Shown here: positions 37,823 through 52,500 of the stretch, in pieces
Layout: every line of letters begins with the position of its first letter
How positions within the stretch are numbered: position 1 is the stretch's first letter
NCBI GenBank assembly: GCA_964030785.1
Contig: OZ034967.1
Span: 52,605,533 to 52,669,532, forward strand
Direction: 5' to 3'
Length of the DNA stretch: 64,000 nucleotides
Source: Siderastrea siderea
Lineage: Eukaryota; Cnidaria; Anthozoa; Scleractinia; Rhizangiidae
Position numbers and translations under genes: made by a program
Notes under the pieces: generated by a model
What the model was told of the DNA's origin: nothing
Database searches by the model: none
Seen by the model: the letters and a program-made list of their open reading frames with translations, nothing else

Positions 37823-40800
37823 CCTTGTTAGAGTCTGGACTTTTTGACTTTTTGGCGTATAGTGTCACCCAGTACGTAAGTCAATGTGTCATTTGTGTTA
37901 ATTGAGACCACTGCAAACAACTACTCAAACCATAACTGTAAAATGTATATTACATGCTGAAAATATTCAAAAAGTATCCAAAAGTACTTATTTAAAACAA
38001 TTTTTAAAAATGACAGTTAACACTGAAACAACAATGGTAAACCACTTTGGCTTGGCTTGTGTATTATGGAAGTGGTGTGTACATAATAAAATAGCAAACT
38101 AAATTGGACAAAGTAAGAACAACAATTTTCTTATGTTGACAAAAGTAATAAAACATGCATGTCATAATGACAGTATTTATGTTGCTTGGCAGCTTGTCCT
38201 GGTATGACCTGGTTTTTGCATTTGGACAGTTCTGAGGTTTTGAGCTGTTCTGGTGCCAGTGGTTGTTCTCTCAACAGAAACAGTATTGCTCTGCTACAAT
38301 ACCTCTTGCACTGTACATGAATCAGAAAACAACAATAATTATTGTACCTATACCGGTACTGTTTATTCAGGTGGTTTCAGAGAAATTAAATGGGAGATGA
38401 ATTAATGTCAGTCAGATCACTCTGAGAACAAGGATAACTAAACAACAGGAGAAGTGATAACTGAACAACAGGAGAATTTGCATGTTGATGTCAAGGCTTT
38501 TGTTAGAAAAGCACATACCGTAATCTGTCATTAGATAGCGACGGAATCCCATACGAGCATCATCCTTAACACGGGTTATTACTAACACAATGAATGATGT
38601 ATGCCTGTGCTTTTCTATGTATCAACAGTAGGGTGGGCTTAGCCTACCAAACAATATCACTTTATATCATTGAATGCATGTGCTACGTAACTGATCAAAC
38701 ATGTAAGTCTTAATATCAAAAATATTTGGCTTACTTGTCCTTTCGTTCGATCACTGGGAACTTCTTCTGGAGCTGCAGGAACAACAGTATCTCTCCTCGT
38801 GGGCACAGCGGTCCTCTTTATATAATCTCGGATATTTACTCTCCCACTCTGCTCGATTGTATCAATCACCGATGATTTGTACTCGTAGCAATCGTCCTCG
38901 AAGTGCGCGGCCGAGCAGAGCGCAGTGCACTTGGAAGTCACTGGGATCTTTAAAGTCGGGCCGGTCTTTTCGAACAAATTTGGCCCACTTTACCCTCACA
39001 ACCGGATCCGTTAGCAACTAATGCATTCGAAATCCCTTTTTCCTCGTAATTTTTACAACTTCGACCGTTAGGGGCGCGAGCAACGCAGTTTCTCCCTCCT
39101 CTTGCCTCCTAACCTGCGATCAGGCCGAATTTTAGCATCGCTCTCATATTCTCTTACGTAGGTCGCTCGCTAAACTAGGGCCTGATACAATCTCTCACAG
39201 GAGTTCGTGTCGGCGGCCAAATTTTGGCCGCGGGAATCTCGCAATCTGATTGGCCCTTTAACAATAGAGCTGTCAACGGAAGTAAATTGTCTACGAGACT
39301 CACTCACAATTTCGATCCTACCGCCATCGCCGAGGAACAACCAAGGAATAAGTCTGCCGAAGTAAAATGTGCTGCTGTAATAAATTCTCTTCGTTCTAGG
39401 AGAATTGTCACCATTTCTTTCTCTCCTGAGAATGGCGTTCGGTTTGACGCAAGCTGTCTCTCACCTGGAGCAGAGAAGTACAGCAACAGTGAAGTATGTA
39501 TTCCGTTTTATCGCATCGCGTCTCGGAATTTTCATTTGACGGCTTTCAGCTAGTGTTGATAACATGAACAGAGTAGTGGTTGTTTCCGCGTTTTGCGAAA
39601 CAAAACGAACAGCAGACGAACAAGTATCTTTCGCCAAGAATGATCAACAAGTCAACCGACTGAACTCGGTAAACTTAACGGTAAACTGATGTTTGGCGAG
39701 AGCCGCAATCAAGTCGCAATAACGATTTCAGTTTATATTCATTCACTGTTTAACACTTATGTTGTTTTATTGATCTCTGACATTGACATCAAAGGATCTG
39801 ATTAGTTTTATAATAAATGTTCTTCGTTTTAAAATTCGCTGCTGTTTAGAGATAAAATTCGCTGCTAATCTCAAATATTTATCACTTCTGGAACTAAATT
39901 AAATTACAAAATACTCCTTTGTTTATAAACGGTTTTATTTAGATCTTTATTCTAAAGAATGAAACTGAAGGTACTTCTCTTAATTGCCCAAGGTTTTTTA
40001 CGCCGAAAATCGGTGACAAATGCGAAGAGAATATTTCCGGATACCACCTGAAATGGGAAAAGATTCAAGCATGCAGCATATTTTGGTACATGACAACCTC
40101 GTCATGTTTTGAATTTTCATTCAGTTTCAGCTCAGACAGAGCAACCATGTACAATACCGGAACCTTCAAGTTAGCAGTCAGGTAAATTTGAGTGCTTGTG
40201 CCTAGAAGATATATCATAGCCTATGATTTTCTTATTTTGCTGACATTTGCGTGACTTTTTGCGAGTTGCCGTTATGGGAAATTTGCATACCGAGGATTGT
40301 ACAAGCAGAAAAAATTTTGATTGGCTGTTTTGTTGAATGTCAATCAATCAAAAAAGTGGGCGGTAGACGTTCCGTAGAAGGATTGTATCAGGCTGTATTT
40401 TTCGTTTCGCCCGTCCCGCCTGAATGTTTCACCGAGCGAAACGAAAATAGAGCCTGATCGCAGGTTACTTGCCTCCTCTTTCTCTCTTTCCGCCATATTG
40501 GATTACTAGTTTGTGTACCCAAATTGACGTCACAGGCTGTTGTCACGTGGTATTTTGGCCGCGCGACTTGAATGCCATTTTTCGAGGCAAAACAGCCCAA
40601 CTTTCAGCGCTCGTAAAATCGCCAATTTTTATCCTAGGCATCTCAAACTTTGGACTCATATATTTCAAACGGTAAATTTTATAACTGTGTAAAAACAAAT
40701 TTGGCTTCATATGCACTTTAAGTACATTAATAATTGCCTTATATGGGTGTGGCTTACATTCATTTTGATTCACCCCCCCCCCCCCCAGGAGGTACTACAT

Positions 40801-43800
40801 TGTAATTCTAACGGGCAGTTGACTATTTCCTGTCACATTTTTTACAGTGTCTACCATAAATGACACCAGGATAATTCTAGTGGTGGTCATGACGACCGCT
40901 AAAAATACCCCCAATTCACCTTAAAACAAACACCCTAAGAGGCACCACGAGGACCACTTTCATTATATCAGTGAGAAAAAGGCTCTAAACAATTCCTGTT
41001 AATTGAAGATAAAGAAAGAGATGGTGCACTTATATAAACCAATATCAACTCTTTTTCTTCTCATGAAGAGGTTATGTCAATACTTCACAGTGAATGATAA
41101 ACAAAGTATGTCCTTGATCCCTCTACTAAGTGATCTCCCTTGAGAAGGTCCTCCTTAGCGTCCGGTCTTGAAATCTTCAATCAACAGGAGCGTCCACCCC
41201 CCAAAAAACAGCTTGAATCCATTTGTAAATTTGAGAGATGGTGGCCATTTTTCCATGCATTTGAAATATTGCCAAGTGCAATGAATTGTCTCTATTAAAT
41301 GCAAGTACAACCAGTACTTACCCAGTGTTAAAGGGATCAGATGCCATAGCATGATATAAATCTTCTAAAATAATTTCGCCGGCATAATGACAATGCAAAG
41401 AAAAATCCACTTCAAAATACACCTGAAGTTAGCTGGGACGAATTTCAAGCATCTCAGACGAAAATCTGCCCGGCACTCACCTTATCAGATCAGTTCTCGT
41501 ACACAAACACATGTAAAGACCGCAAATTGTCTTCGCGGCTGTCATTACAATCCGTGGTTATCAATTTTTTTTCCTGTAATCGACCACTGAGAAGATCGAA
41601 ATGTCGTTTCCAATGAGGCTAACGCTTGAAATTAAGTTCGATCTCGGAGCCCGGTAAACAAATTCACATGTTGGAAAGGAAGCGTGGAGCTGGGAACGAG
41701 CATGCTGGGTCAATAGGAATCTTGGGTAGAGTCCTTTCTGTACTGCGTTTTGGCGAATTTTGCATCAGTCGTCTAAAATCGCCTAAAGTCGTCTTAAGTC
41801 GCCCCAAGTGACGGCGACAGTAGGCCTTTAAATTGAGCTTACTATTTCAAAACCTGCCCGCTTCCCAGTCAGTAAAATTTTTCTCGCATTCGTTTTGACT
41901 CAGACAAGGTGGTTGGAGATCAAAATATTCTCCTACAAAAACCGATACATGGGAATTCGCCAAATAAGTAAAGTTGCGTTCTCTGCGGTCCTGAGTCCGT
42001 CTTGCATATAATTTCTGATGTGTTTGTGCGGAAAATTTGTATCACGGCTAAGTAAACGAAGCACTACAACGCAAATAGAATCCTGTCAAACTTCGAATCA
42101 TAACGCAGCGCATTCAAAGCAAAATTAAGTACTTCCCAGCCGCTCTTGATCAAATGCAAACACTTTACAGCCCGAAGGAGGTTCTCCCACTTTTACGCCA
42201 TAGGGGTAGGTGCGGGGGTTTCCAGAGATCCAGCAGGCGGCACACCTCCACCCAAAACGCACCCATTTCTTCCCGGGTTTCAAAAAAGCGGACATAAACG
42301 ACATTTTTCTAGGCTTTAACATTAACCTAGGACGTCATTGACGACTTCATCAGCTAAAAGTTGCTTCAATTTCTTTCAGCCCAACGTCTTGAAAACAACC
42401 ACCTAAATGGAAACAACAGTGTCAACACTTAACGTGTACTCTTTTTAATTTAAGTCTTTTAAGTTTTCACTTGCTCAATGATCAGGACCTCACCCCATTA
42501 AAGCTTACGGTACAAAAAACTGGCTAGTTTGCAAATAAATTTTCAGGAACTCAGATAGCCATTCCTCAATGGGGACTCCACGTTACCCGTTTGAAACAGT
42601 GAGACTACACCAAAAATACCACAGCAAGCACGATCTATGAAATATACTTATACTAGAAATACGTGACTCGCAGAACCTCGCGAAGCTCAGGCACGGGTGC
42701 ACCACAAAATTGAGCGATGGGGGTGGGGAGGGGATAGAATTTTGCTTTAACTGGAGGTGTGGATGGGTGGCCACAATGGTCCCCAATTGGGACTGAGTTA
42801 AGATCGACATTCTGGTTCCCATTGGCTTCCATGTAACTTGCATCCAATCCTCTGTCATGTATACGAAAATACGTTCAGCCCCTGCCCCCCCACCCACCTC
42901 TCTTCATTCTGACATAAGGTAAATTGCTCTCTAGAGAGGACGTATAGTATTGCTGTGGACCTGTTGTCCAAGACAATATGTGTGGTGTTTCTGTTTATTT
43001 TGGTTGGGTGAGAGTAGGTTATCAGAAATGCAGTTCAAATTCCAATTGGAACTTGTTATCTCCAACATTAAACCGGCCATTCCCTTTGGATCCTGTTGTA
43101 CAGTTTTTGTTCTATTTACTGGGTATTGACAAGTGTCAATAGCTAAAACAATACATTATTTTCCTTGACTGGTTGAGATACTGTAGCAGGAGTCTCTTAC
43201 TGCTGAAGAGTGATGTGGCGCATTAAAAAAATTATCCATTTTTACCCCAAAATTGAAATGAGAATAATACAGAATAATGGCAAGCAAAGCACAGAGTTTC
43301 ATATTGATGTTGTAGCATGTTTATTCATTCCCCAAACATACTATAGAAATTGGATTAGATAATTGTCACAATAAAATAATACATTAACCCTTGAAGCCCC
43401 AGTGACCAGCATCTCCCTACAATAACAATGCTTTAATTAGGTCATCAGAATTAAGGAATTGATCACCAAACATGAATAGTGTTAATGTCAGTAGAAAGAA
43501 GTTCTCTGCACTAGGTACTACAAGAAATATATGAAGACCAGTAGGGAGAATTTGCAGGTTTACATTGGGGCTTAGGGAGGTCAATTGGTGTGAAAAGCAA
43601 GAGTAGCTAATTAAGGGAAAGGGTGAGTGTAGATTATAGCATATGAAACCTTCAGAAGTAAGACAAACTTTCACGTAGACAAATCATGTTGAAGGTGATC
43701 AGGATCTCAATTCCAGTGAATTTGGTGCTTGTTTGTGCACTGCGAGGAGAGCTGTGATGCTGGTCACTGTATGTTGCATGAAATTATTATCAATAATTAA

Positions 43801-46466
43801 TTTTAAGCAGTAATGTTTGTTTCACGTCAAATACATGCAGGTATGTACCAATCCCCGCTACGCATTTTAAAGTGGTAATTGTCAGGCAGAGCAATACTTG
43901 TTAGTGCATTTCCAAACCAAATTGTGAACAGAAATTGTCCTTTCTGATCTACCTGAATATTATTTTTTTACTATTAACAGGGTCAAATTATATCCATAAC
44001 GGAAAACAAACTTTTATAAATTCCTACTGATCCAATATGAATTATTTCTTAAAAATATTTTTTCGGGAACGTCCTAAACTTAAAATTTAAATTCTTTTTA
44101 CTGCCCATACACAAATATGCAAGTTGTTTGGGGAACTGAAACCTATTTTGTGAATAATTTCATTTCTCTTGTGTAATCTGTTATTTTGATCATACTTGGA
44201 AAAGTAATTATACGTTAATAATAATTACTGGTACATGAAGAGTAAAGATAATGGTAGAGAGAGGAAATAATTTTGAGCCAACCTGTTCAGTCACCGTCCG
44301 TTGGAAAGGTATATTTCTAGCAAAAGTATTTTGATGATCGTGTGTTTTTTCTCGCCTCTTGTTTCTTCTATAACAAAATCATTTTGTCGAAGCACTTCTT
44401 GTCGGTGTCACCGTAACCTGCGATCAGGCCGAATTTTAGCATCCCTCTCATATTCTCTTATGTGGGTCGCTCGCTAAAATAGGGCCTGATACAATCTCTC
44501 ACAGGAGTTCATGTCGGCGGCCAAATTTTGGCCGCGGGAATCTCGCAATCTGATTGGCCCTTTAACAATAGAGCTGTCAACGGAAGTAAATTGTTTACGA
44601 AACTTGCTCACAATTTTCAATCCGACCGCCACGGCCAAGGAACAAGTCTGCCGAGGTAAACGTGTCGCTCAAAGATATTCTCGTCGTTCTAGGAGAATTG
44701 TCATCATTTCTTTCTCTCCTGAGAATGGCGTCCAGTTTGACGCAAGCTGTCTCTCACTCGGAGCAGAGAAGTACAGCAACAGTGAAGTATGTATCCCGTT
44801 TTATCGCATCGTGTCTCCAAATTTTCATTTGAAGGCTTTCAGCTAGTATTGAAAATATAAGCAGAGTAGTGGTTGTTTCCGCGTTTTACGAAACAAAACG
44901 AACAGCAAGTATCTTTCGCCAAGAGTGATCAACAAGTCAACCGATAATTCCGTAAACTTAACGATAAGCTGATGTTTAGTGAGAGCCGCACTCAGCGAGA
45001 TGCTGTATTTATTTTTACCTAAGTAATAAAGACTTTCAGTTTATTCATTCAGTGTTAATAATGTCGTTTTAATGATCTCTGACATTGATATCAAAGGATC
45101 TGACTAGGTTTATAATAAATGTTCTTCGTTTTAAAATTCGCTGCTGTTTAGAGATGAAATTCGCTGGTAATCTCTCATCACTTCTGGAACTAAATTAAAT
45201 TACAAAACACTCGTTTGTTTATAAACGGTTTTATTGATATCTCTTTTTCTAAAGAGCGAAACTGAAGGTATTTCTCTTAATTTCCCAAATCGGTGACAAA
45301 TGCGTAGAGAATATTTCCGGATACCACCTGAAATGAGAAAGGGTTCAAACATGCAGCATATTTTGGTACATGACAACCTCGTCGTGTTCTGAATTTTCAT
45401 TCAGTTTCAGCTAAGACAGAGCAACTATGTACAATACCGGAGCGCGTACCTTCAAGTTGTAAATTTGAACGCTAGTGCCAAGATTTATCGTAGCCTGTGA
45501 TTTTCTTATTTTTGCCGACATTTGAGGACTTTTTGCGAATGCCATTAGATACACATATGGGAAATTTGCATACCGAGGAGCATGCAAGCAAAACAAATTT
45601 TGATTGGCCGTTTTGTTGAATGTCAATCAATCAAAAAAGTGGGCGGCAGACGTTCCGTAGAAGAATTGTATCAGGCTCTATTTTTCGTTTCGCCCTTCCC
45701 GCCGGCATGTTTCACCGAGCGAAACGAAAATAGAGCCTGATCGCAGGTTAGTGTCACCGGTCCTGATCAGTTTCAGCGCACATTTTCTCGAAGAGTTTGT
45801 AGCCGCTGAGTTCATTCTTATTATTCAATTGGTGTGACTGAGTTATAATTTCGAAGACCTTGTATCGATTCTCGCGTTGTTGGGGAATTTCGTTTTGTCG
45901 CAGCGCTGTGCTGTCAAGCTAAATTTAAGCTACGTTATGTATGTTCCAAGATTTCTCGCCTGTGATATTCCAGTCTCCTGTTTGTGTCCTGCTGATGGCT
46001 TTAGTCTTCGCTAGGCTATTATCGGAAAACGATGTTCTATACCCGTGCTTTCTTGTCGTCGACTCTTTCGCCTTCGTTGTTCGCGCTGGATTTCAAGTCG
46101 GCGTTCACGCTGAGTTTCAGTTGTAAATCTCCCCCGGAATGGATTTTTAGCAACTTGTTAAATCAGGCGTTGCTTGCTTGTTCAGAGACGATGAATAAAC
46201 ATATCAGCACCCAAATGAACGCAGCGAAGCAAGCAAGAAATGAAGAAACACGCCGAAGAAACATGAGAGTGCACAACTGTCAGCGGTCACGATTTGGTTT
46301 CGTTGCTAGGCAACTGTGCGGACACCATCGAAATATATATGGGCGGATCGAGATTTGACCGCCCTAAGCGATCCTCGCGCGAACCCCACGCGACAAATTT
46401 ATAAACCTCGCCTCGCGAGGAATTATCAATTTAGAATCAAACGTTACGAGCAACCTAACCTGGTTC

Positions 46467-46516
<50 letters not shown>

Positions 46517-49500
46517 TACTCATATGTTATTTACTTATATAATAATTGATACTTATATATACTTATATCAATGGCTAAAGCGCTGGACTTGTAGTTTAGT
46601 GTTCTGGGTTCAAATCCTCCTTCTTCCTCCCACTGGCTGGATTTGTCAATTTAACAATTACAACAGTAACAATTTCTATTGGTATTCACATGGCATTACC
46701 TAAAATAAGTTCAAAAAATGATAACAATAATAACAATTGTAATAATAAAAATAGCAATTACCTAAACTTTTTTAGTGCAGCAGCCGCTATTGATGGATTG
46801 TCGATTACATCAGAAGAGAACATTATCCTAGAAAAATTAAAAGAGTATAACTGGCCAGCCTCCAACCACAACAGAAGGACATTAATCATTGGGACACTTG
46901 ACACTAACGACCACTTGTTCTATTTTCTGTTGTAAAAAAAAAGCTGTGTTTCTCGCTGAAAATACCAAATGTTGTGTTTTTCTTCAACATTGCCGAGGAA
47001 AACGGAGGGCGAAGGGGTCAGGGATACTAGAAATTATTCAGCTTGAAACTTACCCTTGCGAACTTATGTTTACCTTAAATATGCTGAGAGAATTTAAATT
47101 TGAATAATTTCTATGAATTCAGTCAATTTGGTCAGTTGTTGCACTTTATCGTTCTCAAAATAGTTGACAACAAGTGGACTCAACTGTAAATCGTAAATCA
47201 TAACGCACCGGAAAACTTCTTCATGCTTACTCACCTGAACATATGAATTTCACTTATTAGGACAAAGGAGTTAACATTGTGGCCGTATCCTGGGACAAGG
47301 ATGAAGCGATAAAAATTGCTGGAAAGCGAGGTCATGCCATCTACGTTCAAGACATTTACGATGCGCTTTATAAACTGCCGGAAATCGTCGAATCAACTTG
47401 CCGTTAGTATTCAGTCAGCTGCTATAGATTTCTTTATGACAACATGTAAAATAAAACAAAAGTTTTTTAGTCGCTCTAAAGTAATGTTTTCAGTCCTTGG
47501 GAAGAGTTCAGATCTGTTAATGTTAAAATATAAAATTCTGTGTGCTGCAACAATCATTTACTCACAAAATGTCGTATCCACTGTTAATTACATACTGGTG
47601 ATCATTCGTATAATCTCATTCATATATTTACCATGCAACTCACAAATCCCATTTCTACGACTATTATCACATGAGACCTTATTGTCACATTAACCTTATG
47701 ACCTTATGACATTATGACCTTACTGTACTGATTATTTTATAAATATTCAATTAATTTCATTCATCTCGTCATGCTTTGAACAGAGAGACAAACTAGTTAC
47801 AATGGCTACCTCTCTGAATGGTTAAAAATAAGAAATGGTTGTAATCTCTTTAGTTATTTTAATTAAGTAAGAAATTAGTAATCAAATTTTAAGTGGCTTT
47901 TGCAATACTGTAATACTTTGTTATAGTCATGCAAATAAAGCTTGTTGTTGTTGTTGTTGTTGACCGACTTCCAGTGGGCATGATGGTCCAATTGATAAGA
48001 GTGTTGCATGAAGATCGCAATGCCATGTTTTTGTATCCCCTTCAAGCTATAGAATTAACTGTTTGGTGTTTTAGTTTCAAAAGTTGTTTATAGCACTGTG
48101 AGGAACTTTGCCTCGTGCCATAACTACCCTGTTACAACTTAATTGGTCACTCATTCACTCGGCACGAGTTTTTGGGAATTGTACATTGGTTTTGGGAATT
48201 GCACATTGGTTGTTGAGAATTGTACATTGTTTGTACAAGTAGAAATTAGACTCGAAAGAGGATTTTTTCAACAGGATAACAATTATATTACAAGTTTTCG
48301 GGAATTATTCCAAGCGATAAGAGTCGAACTTTAAAAAAATTGGCTTGATTTTTGTAAGTTTTAATTCATTTCCATCCTAAGCATCTGCAGCCAAACACAC
48401 TTACTTATAGCTTCAGAAAACTACTAGAGGAAATTTAAACAAAACAACCATTTTTTCGTTGCTGTTGTTTCCTTCTATTTTTGATATCTCTAGTGGGTTT
48501 TTAAGGTGGTACTAAAAGTAGTTGATAAAGTCCCCTTAATCACGGAATATTTGATATTTCAGTCATTCACGGAGGTTACACGGATTGGAATGAATGGAGC
48601 TCGTGCAGCAAGACCTGTGGAGGAGGACAGCAAAGCCGTTATCGGACTTGTTCAAATCCGGTGCCATCCGATAAAGGCAGAAATTGTGACGACTTGGGAC
48701 CATCTAATGACAGGCGCCCGTGCAACAGCCAGCGGTGTGGAGGTAAAACATATATCGTTGTGACTTGTGACAAACCCTTAACATACGAGAAATGTTAATT
48801 ATTTCTCAACAATGTAATTTTTTTTCATTATGTCCGACATTTTTTTACATACAGGGTATGTTTTGGCCCGAAACGTTTCCAGTTCTGTGCTTATTTTTCT
48901 CAGGGCATTTGCGATCAGTTTGTTTTAAAAAATTGCTCACCTATTCCTCTTTAAAACATTTGGAAAGGAAATGTATAGAAATATGTCTTCCATCATTACG
49001 CCGACGTGTGCAAAAATCATTCAAAGTTATTGGGCATATCTTTTCAAATTTCGAGTTGCTGTACTTCGTAACACAAAAACAGCAAATTTTAGACTGGTCG
49101 CATTTAACGATATTCATCTACAGACTCAACTGAGAGTTACAACCATCTTAGCTTGCATCCATTCATCTGAGCATGTTAAAAATTGTCGCAGGAAAGTGCT
49201 GCTTTAAGAAGGTTTCATTTGAGTGATTGCACCTTCAGATTTTATCTTCAGACAACGGTTTAAGATGCGTGAAGTTATTCAAATTGAAAGCATGTATATG
49301 CCTTGAAGGTTGGAGTTCAGTCGCACTTGCGCCACAGCATGAAGGATCTTAATGTAGCGCTTCACTTCCCCTGTGTGGGTTGCCAGTCCACTGCGGGGAT
49401 TGTTCTGTTCCGTTTCGCTCACTTATCACTGGTACCCATTGATACGCTTCCTTGGCGAGACACATCGCGGATTAAATTTTCCTCTCTATAAGGAAACAAC

Positions 49501-52500
49501 ACGACACGGTCAACTTTGAACCTGCACACCTCCGATATTGTAATCTTGTGATCTTCTTGTGATCGAAAGTCAAGCTCATTAAACACCACACGACAGCCGC
49601 TCCTTTTAGAAAATGAAGGAACCTGAGAATCAGTTGTTGTAGATGCACCTTGGCCTTGCTTTACAAGCCCACTTTAGTGAACTATTTGATGGAAAAAGCG
49701 ATATTTTTTCCGCACATTTGATGACTAAATTAAAAGTGACGTCTGAGTAAGACTCTTTGCAGCAGATATAGTATTTTGCTTTTTCCTCAGCTTGTGTAAG
49801 GAAACAAAACGATAATTAACAGAGCCTAGGGTCGGACCATGTGCTGACTCTAAGAGTCAACAACATTCAAACAACGGCCAACTTTAAATGTTTGTTTTTG
49901 TATATCAATATTCATACCGCGTTTTCTAAACTGTTTAACTTAGATATTGACGGTGGATACAGCGAGTGGACTGCCTGGTCCGCTTGCAGCCACACTTGTG
50001 GGGGAGGGAGGATGAAGCGTCATAGGCTCTGCGTAAACCCACCACAGCAAGACAATGGAAAATTCTGCGATATTCTGGGACCTGCTGTGGAGACAAAGGC
50101 ATGCAGCAGAACTGCATGTAAAGGAGGTAAATTACTTTATCGGTGACGAGCTTTGTCTTCTTAACAGTTATCAATGGAGTGGAGAAGAATAACATAACTA
50201 TTTTCCCAATCTACTCTTTTGACTTTCCTGAGCTTGCATAGTACAATCTGATGGGGTATCAAACCACGAGACAAATACCATTACGAGTTGCGGATAATTC
50301 ACCTCTTAGTTGATTGGTTTCCCTTGCGACACAGAAACAATGAAAGAGGAACGCTTTTCTCAATTGCAATGTTACTTACAGCTTGCAGTTCTTATAGGCT
50401 TTAGACGCATAGGACGCGTTAACACGTTTTGGTAACTAATAAGTCTTAAGATTGCAGGTAGTAAAACCACCGCCCAACCTCCAACTTGGAGGACCGGGAA
50501 GCTATTCAGTTGTCTGATCTGATCTCCCCCTAGACCAATTCAGTATGATTGAACCCACAGGGAAAATAATCCCCAACCAGCAAAGCAGCAGGGATTTCAG
50601 AGACACTCAAGCTTCTCCATCACGACGAGGACATGGGAACACACCAAACCACACCCTCCCCATCCCCCTTTACTTTAAGGACGTTCGCGCCCAAATCTTC
50701 CCACGTTCAGATTTTTTCCAAACTTTTGCTGTCCTTAGAAAATGACCAACTCATGTCAGAAAAGCAAAAAAATTGGGGGGTCACCGTGCTCGTTTCGGAA
50801 ATAAAGCGTGTTGGAAATTCTGTGTTTTAGAGGTTTTGGTTATAGAAGGCGAAATCGGCTTTCTTGCTACAAGGGTTAACATAAGTTACGTGGAGGACTC
50901 TAGACAATGCTTATTTATTCATTTCATCGCAAATAGGCCTATTTAGTACATTTTTGCTTGTAATATCATTTCTTTAGGTGATATTAGCCTCACCGAAGGA
51001 TAATTGAAAGTCACATATACCTACATTCATAGAAAAATTCGATCGTATTTGAGTAGAAGTAGCAATAAAATTAAAACTTCTCACGTTCAGAATTTTTTTT
51101 GTTTTTGGACAAAATGCAGAGAACCAGTAAAGGATGTGATTTATCTAAAAAAAAGAATGGGGTCACCGTGCATTTAAGAGAGTTAAGCACGTTTATAGAT
51201 ACAAAAATACCCACCACCACTGTATCTTTCTATATTTCTTACTTAGCGCGTGCGCTCGATGCATGACATGGCATGACATTGCGACGTAAATTTCTTGTGC
51301 AGTAAGAATGCGCACAAACAATGAGCGCGAACGTCCTTAAGAGAAGCTGAGAATTTATTAAACCACCTACACCTTGCTTTACAAACCCTACTTGTAATTT
51401 AATTTCTTTTAGTTTGCAATGTGATCGGCTATTAAAGTATGATATTTCTTTTTGTTTAATTGGCCAATTGCTGCATCAATTTCTTTCTTTTTTTCTATTA
51501 GCAAATACAGCGCCATGCGAGCAGGGACTAGATCTAGCAATCCTTCTGGATCAGTCGCTGAGCGTCCGTCGTAGGAATCTAAAGGCCTTACTTAAGACCC
51601 TTCTTCCTCCGTACATCGAGATGCTTAGAATTTCGCCAAGAAAAACTCATGTCGGTCTCATCAGATTTCATAGAACCAGCCACTTGGACTTCAACTTTGC
51701 CGACCATAGATTCGACTCAACTAAGAAGCTCAAAAGCGAGATTAACAGCATCGACCCAGTCACATTTTATAAGACAAGAATCGATAGAGGGCTTCTTTCC
51801 GCCAGATACGAGATGTTTACCAAACGTGCAGGAGATAGAACATCGAAGCAAAATGTTTTGCTCGTGTTCACGGATGGGAAGCCATTTCCACGACACAGAG
51901 TCCTTCCTTTCAGTGAGACGATTCCCCCTTTAAGGGTAAGATACTAATCAACTTTGTTTGAAATTCACACTATTTTAGGCTCCGTTCCCAAACATAAGCA
52001 CGAGTTGCATATTTAAAATAGTGGTTTCAAACGTTAAGAAAAGAAATATATTGAAGTAGCATTGAAGTTAACGAAGGCAAGGAAAGACAACGTTGATGAA
52101 ACAGTCAGTCTTAAGTTTTTTAGGTCTGCCACTAGAAGCAGGTATCAATTATATTGAACTGTTCAGGGATTAATGTAGGTGCTGTCGTTCAAAAGTTATC
52201 TACTCATAAAAAGGTATAAAGGATTTTCATGGCGGCCATGTTGGAGCCACAAAACAATAAAAACTATACGCATAAAAACAGAACTGCTTTCCTAAAGGAG
52301 AAACATTGTATTGTGTCATACCTCCAACATGGCTGCCGTGAAAACGCTCTATTAATAGATTACACTGTTGCCCGTTGAGAATTGAAGCTTTATGGGAAGA
52401 GAGAATAATATAGGGAGGAGCTTACCAAATTTTACCAAGCGGAAGTTCTTTTTTAATCATATCTGTGAAAGAGACTACTGATTGATATTTTACAGAGTCA

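Larger units (their letters stand above)
45760..47260. other. Intron 3, right end: no gene recognised
   Basis: Contains an (AAT)n run and a SINE head, listed separately; open frames near 46000-46360 show no recognisable domain. Confidence 0.3.

Noticed and set aside
39224..39553. 109-codon frame in the 9-bp-duplication element, partly shared with 44511-44846
   Set aside because: The two copies agree only over the last ~50 codons and differ upstream by frameshifting indels; most differences change the residue, so there is no sign of coding constraint.
46032..46358. 108-codon frame near the right end of intron 3
   Set aside because: No domain, low-complexity basic C-terminus, no splice support.
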